This document shows positions 59,701 to 64,000 of a stretch of 64,000 bases of DNA, piece by piece. The notes under the pieces are model-generated. The model was not told where the DNA came from. It searched no databases and saw only the letters and a list, made by a program, of their open reading frames with translations. The translations under genes and the position numbers were made by a program. The stretch spans positions 48,214,054 to 48,278,053 of the forward strand of contig CM069593.1 of the NCBI GenBank assembly GCA_035771175.1, written 5' to 3'. The stretch comes from Paratinospora sagittata. Its lineage: Eukaryota > Streptophyta > Magnoliopsida > Ranunculales > Menispermaceae. Within the stretch, counting starts at the first letter, position 1. Every line of letters starts with the position of its first letter.

Positions 59701-62700
59701 ACTAATTAATTATATATTTAAGGGATTATAAATAAAAATTATTTGTATGGCTAGGCCTCGCCTAGGCGACACACCTAGGCACAACCTCACCTTGATGGGA
59801 CCAATTGCCCAGACATTGGTTTGACACCTTGGCAACACTTTAGGAATTGGGGTCCAAGCAAACAATTGGAAAATTGGGTGGCCCCAACATATGTGTTCAC
59901 AAGTTCAAGCTAAGCTCTTGTTAATCGACCAGCTCAGGAACTTCCTAACACATATTCTTCGCTATTGTTTGACCATAGGATTTCTACATTTGAAATTTGA
60001 ATCAGCCTATAATTCAATCAATTTGGAGAAGGGAAAAAAAAGGACATCAATTTCAGTCAGCAAAAGATAAAAACCCATGAAACGCAACACAAATCATCCA
60101 CATAATTAACAAAGTAATGAACCTTATATGGAAAAAGCAAGATATACTTGTCCATAAACATCAAATGAACAAGGAGTGAAAGCCATGCAATGATTACATT
60201 TCAGCATATCCCTACCCATATCAACTAACTGGCTTCCACATTTACCCCAAAAACTTTACCAAAGACCTAGTAATCGACTTCCACATTTAAGATTTAACTA
60301 GAGTATTTTTTACATTGATTTCAAGTGGTTGCTCTCAATTGTATTGAAGGAGGATGCACTATGCCTCCTGCCCTCTCAAATACATTATACTTCTTTGTGA
60401 AAGGAAGAGTTACTCAAAATCTATCAATTGTGTCGAAAGAGAGGAGGAATGCTAGAGTTTTCCAAAATGTGTGAGGATGAAGGGGCGAGTGTGGGAGGGT
60501 TCACATCACCTTGCTTCCTTGTGGATAAGTGCTACTAAGCTGTCTTTTGAGTACAGCTGGCTAAGGGATTACGGTCCAATTTTGCGTGGCATGTAAGGGC
60601 CTTCAAGGGCCACTTGTCCCTTGTGGCCTGGGGTGGTGCTGTCTGTATTTTCTTTTACCTTTTTTCTTTTCGAAAAAAAAACCTTAAAACTAGCCAATAA
60701 TCTGCACCAACCCCCAAACCTGAAAAATAAAAACAGGAAAATATTGTTCACCTCCACCAACCTTTTTTATGTTGCAGTTTTTGCAGACACCAAACAGGTA
60801 GAAGTTCCCTTTTTTTCCTTTCCCACATGCAATAAAAGTGAAATAACTAGTGGCTACAGGTCAGTTCCCTATCCAGCTGACTAGCTCTTTGACTCGACTC
60901 AAACACTTGTACTGTGTGTTTCCACTTTTTAATATTAATATATCATCTAAAGCACATGTAATATTCAGCCCTAAATTAGTTGTGCATTTCTAGGCAGCAT
61001 AAGAGTCTTCAATACGTTCCAGATTATGCTAGCATAACGCATTCAACACCTTCTCACAAAAATATTCCATGTTTGATACAAATGTGCAATAGGTTCTAGA
61101 TAGTAATCATCCCATATTACAATTAAAGCAAACTTGCAATACTTAGATTGTAAATCTCACCAAGAATATGCTTCCTTCCTTCGCGTGCTTGTAGAAGTGC
61201 TTGTTTCATAATGGGTAGAGTAATTCCTCCTACCTGTCATAAAAGAGCAATCAAGATTCAACAGCGGCAAATTTTTCTATTTCCATGATCAAGAGAAAGC
61301 CAAAAACACCAAACAGCATCTTACACTGATTAACCTATTTAATATATTAAATAGTAATCTCTCACCAATTGAAATCAACAGAACAGATTACCTTTATATC
61401 CATCTGAAAAGCTGTTACACCATTCTCATTCCCAGCAACCTACAGCATGACATCAAAGATTAAAGTGACCAAGGAGGAAAGAAGCCAAAAAGAAGCATTT
61501 TCATGCATCACTAAGCTACTCAACAACCTAATAAATAAATATTACACTAAAAAAGAGAAAGACAACACAACAACAAGAGCCACTCATGGAATATAAAATT
61601 TTCCAAATTTCTAAATATTTATTCTTTTCTTATTCTGGATATAATATAAAGGAAAAGATAATTATAAGAATTCACCAAAGTTATGTAACAAATTGAATTA
61701 TGTGCAAACCTATAAAACTCCTTCAAACATTTTTACTTCTTAACTGCAAAGTGTGAAAGAAAAATGTCAATGCTAACTTTGCATTTTATAAGACGACATT
61801 CCTAATGAATACAATTTATGAAGTGAAGCTCAAACTCATATAATGAATAGAAAATAACATTTAAAATTTCCTATAATGACATAAAAAGGAAAAAAAAATG
61901 TACAATTTATAATATGTGTAATCGACCCCAAAATCTCCTACATATGATAAGAATAAGTCATAAATAGTTTGTTAAACAATGAGAGTCGATCATTATTGAG
62001 ATTATAAATCTCACTTAAATTTATTACATTATTATAATTTAATGTCTTAAGTACAAAAGCATGTCTTTTTCTAGGCTCTAGCATATTTTGAAAGAAATAT
62101 AGATCTTCCAACATTTCCTTACTTCATTAGTTGCTAAAATTTTTCTCCACTTCAAATTAATTCTGAATTTTAAGTAATTGATGTTTAGGGTGAAATCAAA
62201 GTTTTTTCATCATTGACCATAGTAATAAGTATATGGAGTAGATGAAAAATGCAGCACATTATCCCTTTCAGAACTCTTTTAACTAAAAGAAGTCAGTAAA
62301 CAAAGGGTAACAATCTTGTACAAGTCAAGACATCGCATGAGGCAATTATAAAATGCATCTCCACATAAATTCGTCTAAAAGAACCACATCATGGTAGAAA
62401 TGTGGCAAGGCTAGGAAAATAAAACTAAAGATAATGATGCAAGTAACTAATCTTTTCATGGTCAAGCAGATAGAGAGAAGTCTCGCAACACATTAAACTA
62501 ACAGAAGCTGGAGCCAAGGATGAAAGAATTCTTGCAAGGTCAAACCTTAAAATCCATGTCTCCAGAGCCATCTTCAGATCCTGTAATATCCGATAGAATA
62601 AGTGCCATCCCATCTCCTCCAAATTCTTCCGTATCCAATACCATACCCATTGCAATCCCTGCAATTGAACACTTCACCGGAACCCCAGCATCTTGCAAAG

Positions 62701-63125
62701 CCAAGCAACCCCCACAAACAGATGCCATGCTGATGAGTCAGAAAGTTTAGTTTAAAATCTTGGGTATAATAAAATAGTTATAACGAGCAGTTGACGAAGA
62801 GAGATTACCATTTACGGAATCCCCCTCCAAACTATACAAAAATGTATAAAGAAAAAGAGTGGTCAACAAAACTTTCATACTTAATAAATGAAACTTACTT
62901 GCACCACTTACAATTAATATCCAGCAACAATGTAAGGGTAGCTAACCTGGAAGAGCCATTGCTTTCTGTAATGGTGCTCTCAAGACGTATGGTGTAGGGG
63001 AAGTCATCTTCAGACGGTAAAATAGGTTCAAGTGCTCTCTCTGCCAGCACCCCATGACCAATTTCTCTTCGACTTGGTGCCCCCATTCGCCCAACTTCTC
63101 CAACACATGAAGGTGGAAATGAATA
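41791..63125 (-). CDS. PNP1: Plastid polynucleotide phosphorylase, C-terminal 439 residues (gene continues right)
   Basis: PNPase degrades RNA 3'-to-5' phosphorolytically and polyadenylates transcripts in plastids. Visible exons in coding order: 63125-62947, 62729-62546, 61439-61392, 61233-61161, 51044-50971, 50878-50771, 50679-50585, 47371-47308, 44828-44775, 44676-44635 and 42189-41791, all in phase. They encode the end of the second RNase PH domain ([52 protein letters not shown]), a KH domain with GSGG ([20 protein letters not shown]), an S1 domain ([39 protein letters not shown]) and a Ser/Lys-rich tail ending VVNGETKVG. The tail and the AEM-N/KCSPPP segment match the chloroplast enzyme (RIF10), not the mitochondrial one, which has a different KH-S1 region and a longer extension. 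The upstream exons, including the transit peptide and first RNase PH domain, lie beyond 64000. One donor is GTCACT. The 10.1 kb intron 61160-51045 contains nested LINEs. Confidence 0.93.
42318..42460 (-). mobile_element. Short LINE 3'-end fragment
   Basis: It starts with a T run (complement of poly(A)) followed by AGCAGAAACAAAGATTGTAT. This resembles the 3' ends of the LINEs here, where TTTGTTTCTTT precedes the A tail (59350) and AAAGAAACAAAGG follows the T run (52555). About 140 bp are recognisable. No target duplication was found. Confidence 0.4.
42776..43195 (+). mobile_element. RTE-type LINE 3' end (PNP1 last intron)
   Basis: Broken plus-strand frames give [21 protein letters not shown], then [16 protein letters not shown] and [16 protein letters not shown]. 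These are landmarks of the C-terminus of plant RTE-like LINEs. It ends with a TTGAGTTGAGTTTTGAG simple repeat. It is antisense to PNP1 and shares its last 170 bp with the copy at 11190-11365. Confidence 0.7.
45195..46690. repeat. Inverted pair of LTR-like sequences (PNP1 intron)
   Basis: The arms at about 45195-45590 (minus) and 46330-46690 (plus) match in reverse complement. Shared blocks include GTAATAGCATTAGAAAGTT, TTATAGATAGCTTAG, GTTTCTAAGTTGTTTCAA and CAATTACGAAAAT. Each carries a TATA-like box (TATATAAAG in the plus arm, ATTTATATC in the minus arm) and a 3' CAATCAATATATCAAT-like end, as in a solo LTR with its promoter. The roughly 740 bp between them has no ORF. The pair could have arisen from two solo LTRs or an inverted duplication. 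Confidence 0.65.
47785..49410 (+). mobile_element. Decayed L1-type LINE ORF2 fragment (PNP1 intron)
   Basis: The plus strand, antisense to PNP1, shows in order: [49 protein letters not shown] (RT domain 0/1); [15 protein letters not shown] (catalytic Asp region); [20 protein letters not shown] (degraded RQGDPLSP); and MKVNMAKC with GGNPSS (thumb side). There are several stops and frameshifts. The endonuclease, the FADD-like motif and the C-terminal zinc region are missing or unrecognisable. It is an old fragment truncated on both sides. Confidence 0.8.
49559..49769 (-). mobile_element. tRNA-derived SINE with target duplications (PNP1 intron)
   Basis: On minus the element starts near 49769 with GGGTAATGGCTCAGTGGTAG, matching box A, and continues to ACTTCGAATCCCCCT, close to box B. 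These are spaced as in a tRNA head. Direct repeats TAATGACTAATGAAATTT (49541-49558) and TAATGGCTAATGAATTTC (49770-49787) flank it. The body (211 bp) is GC-rich compared with its surroundings. I do not recognise the family; it is not Au. Confidence 0.7.
50019..50075 (-). mobile_element. Possible Au SINE head fragment
   Basis: The plus strand ACACCCTGGTCACACGGTGA then CAACTTTTACTG and AAAAGCTCCC resembles the tRNA-related end of the Au SINE at 6270-6337. Only about 55 bp align, so this is tentative. Confidence 0.35.
51285..51960. repeat. Unidentified element with degenerate GTGCACCTCAAGC ends
   Basis: The left part (51310-51440) and the right part (51880-51945) both carry many words like GTGCACCTCAAGC, GTGCCTTGGTG and CACCTTAAGTGCACC, in opposite senses. 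This fits a known plant repeat type rich in GCGCCT words, decayed from CpG to TpG. Similar words recur at 59750-59800. I cannot name the family. Confidence 0.35.
52643..55846 (-). pseudogene. LINE-2 ORF2 (endonuclease-RT), internally deleted
   Basis: The reading begins [10 protein letters not shown], the APE endonuclease start, and covers GGDFNVVR and FDHLPVIMD (endonuclease), then the linker and the RT fingers up to [10 protein letters not shown]. At about 54365 it jumps to [12 protein letters not shown] and [13 protein letters not shown]. The stretch between, which should hold FxKAYD and RQGDPLSP, is absent. The C-terminal zf-RVT part is mostly intact. Further stops are present, so it cannot encode a working enzyme. 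Confidence 0.8.
55850..55925 (-). mobile_element. 76 bp retrotransposed scrap with 18 bp target duplication
   Basis: ATGAAAGGATCTTCATTT occurs exactly at 55832-55849 and 55926-55943. Between them are 76 bp beginning TTATTTTATTTTTTTACTGG, the complement of an A-rich tail, followed by AAACTTAGATAGATATATTA. This has the structure of a target-primed reverse-transcription product truncated to almost nothing. Source element unknown; the ACTGGAAAC edge resembles nearby LINE 3' ends. Confidence 0.85.
55990..58313 (-). pseudogene. LINE-2 ORF1 (gag-like, DUF4283 region), broken
   Basis: Most of this 2.3 kb stays in one reading frame across several stops, which shows a recent common ORF. Recognisable parts are an N-terminal nucleic-acid-binding-like region ([18 protein letters not shown]), the DUF4283 segment ([35 protein letters not shown]), a linker, and an acidic Ser/Asp stretch ([19 protein letters not shown]). 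A single frameshift lies near 57300. It would have encoded the RNA-binding protein of the element. Confidence 0.75.
59388..61160. other. PNP1 intron 61160-51045, right part
   Basis: AT-rich DNA with GCCTAGGCG words at 59755-59790, a LINE-like remnant at 60360-60660, and otherwise nothing recognisable. Confidence 0.5.
60360..60660 (+). mobile_element. LINE 3' coding remnant
   Basis: Broken plus-strand frames include [14 protein letters not shown] and, after a stop, an ITLLPCG segment that resembles the end of plant LINE ORF2 (ERNARIF, then a hydrophobic helix). No 3' tail or target site could be set. Confidence 0.35.
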
Positions 63126-63299
63126 CTGAATAATTGAAACAAAGTAACCTTTTGAGTATTCAATTCCAGTTTAAAATCTTGCCTATAAATATAACTTTAG
63201 AGTTTCCCAAGACGAAAAGGAAAGACATCTATTTATTATAAAAGCATTTGGAAATTATTTACAAAGAAAAAAAAAGGGCTCAAGGAACAATCATTAATA

Positions 63300-64000
63300 T
63301 TTTTTTTTTTTTTTTTGAGAGGAAACAAAACTTATATCGAAGGTAAAAAATGAGCCCACAAGCAGAGCATAAGACATACTCCAACAGCAACAAAAAACAA
63401 AACAGCAAGAGGCAAACCCCACAAACGAACTAGGGAACAACCAAAAACCCAGCCCAACCATATCACAAACCCACACCAAACCCCTACAAACAACTAGCCT
63501 AATTTCTACTCCAATCAGAAATAGAAAACCCACCACTCAGATTCAAACAAGCAACCCAATTACACGCCAGCCACTTAGCCTCCTCCCAAACCCCTAAACA
63601 ATCTAAGGACCTCCCCTCAAACACCCTTCGATTCCTTTCCAACCAAATCGATCATAAAGTAGCAAATGAGGCTATTCTCCATATATGAAACACCCTTCTT
63701 GTACAATGTTGTAAATGGGCGAAGGACATGCACTCCTGAACAGAAGCTAGTGATGCTAATCCACCCTCCAAATAAACCACCCAGAAATCCCTTACACTCC
63801 TTGTCACTTGGCAATGTAGAAACAAGTGTAGAATAAATTCCCATCTTGGAGACATAGCGGGCAACAATTAGGAGAAAAACATATCGTGGGAAATCACCTT
63901 TATTGCACATCCAAAGTATTAAGTTTCCCATGAGCCAAGAGCCACCCCAAAGACCTTAATTTTTTATGGGATCTGAGCGTTCCAGATGGTTTTAAAAATG
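63300..64000 (-). mobile_element. LINE 3' portion running off the right edge (PNP1 intron)
   Basis: A T run at 63300-63317 is the complement of poly(A). Reading on minus from the right edge gives PRWEFILHLFLHCQVTRSVR, FHIWRIASFATL, then IWLERNRRVFEGRSLD and SDWSRN, the zf-RVT end of an L1-type LINE. A 3' UTR-like stretch precedes the tail. It lies in the PNP1 intron upstream of the exon at 63125 and extends beyond 64000. Confidence 0.75.

Noticed and set aside
41791..63125. Mitochondrial PNP2 identity
   Set aside because: The KH-S1 segment and tail match the plastid enzyme as I remember it, and gene neighbours agree; the mitochondrial protein diverges here.

Overview
This is nuclear DNA from a flowering plant, most likely a eudicot. 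Genes have many exons with GT/AG introns, intergenic DNA is AT-rich, and every gene I could join reads as a familiar plant protein. I cannot name the species. Nothing looks bacterial, viral or organellar.

Layout, left to right: SUVR3 exon 1 (minus, about 1251-1935; the rest lies left of the window); COQ10 (minus, 4 exons, 2831-8390); a MATH-BTB/BPM gene (plus, 4 exons, 10712-21883); a 14-exon tonoplast-type cationic amino acid transporter (plus, 24216-31848); a small uncharacterised gene with a C-terminal membrane anchor (minus, 4 exons, 32607-34393); the splicing factor MFAP1 (plus, 36665-39455); and the 3' eleven exons of the plastid polynucleotide phosphorylase gene PNP1/RIF10 (minus, 41791-63125, continuing right of the window). 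All complete exon sets join in frame with canonical splice sites. These genes are housekeeping or regulatory and do not form one pathway. From memory of Arabidopsis locus numbers, SUVR3, a BPM gene, a CAT gene and PNP also sit together on chromosome 3, so the window looks like an expanded version of that block.

Most of the length is introns filled with mobile DNA. The best documented case is a 10.1 kb PNP intron holding three nested insertions: a 5'-truncated L1-type LINE, a 6.0 kb nearly full-length L1-type LINE inside it, and a 76 bp retrotransposed scrap inside that. Each has its own target-site duplication. Other introns carry an Au-type SINE, a second tRNA-derived SINE with target-site duplications, a Tourist-like MITE split by a LINE fragment, a Mutator-like MITE with a 9 bp target duplication, a TRIM-like mini-LTR element containing a related MITE, RTE-type LINE 3' ends, and an inverted pair of LTR-like sequences. 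I found no convincing new multi-gene system. The most interesting items are the nested retroelements, a head-to-head promoter-like palindrome, overlapping upstream ORFs in the BPM leader, and the uncharacterised anchored protein.
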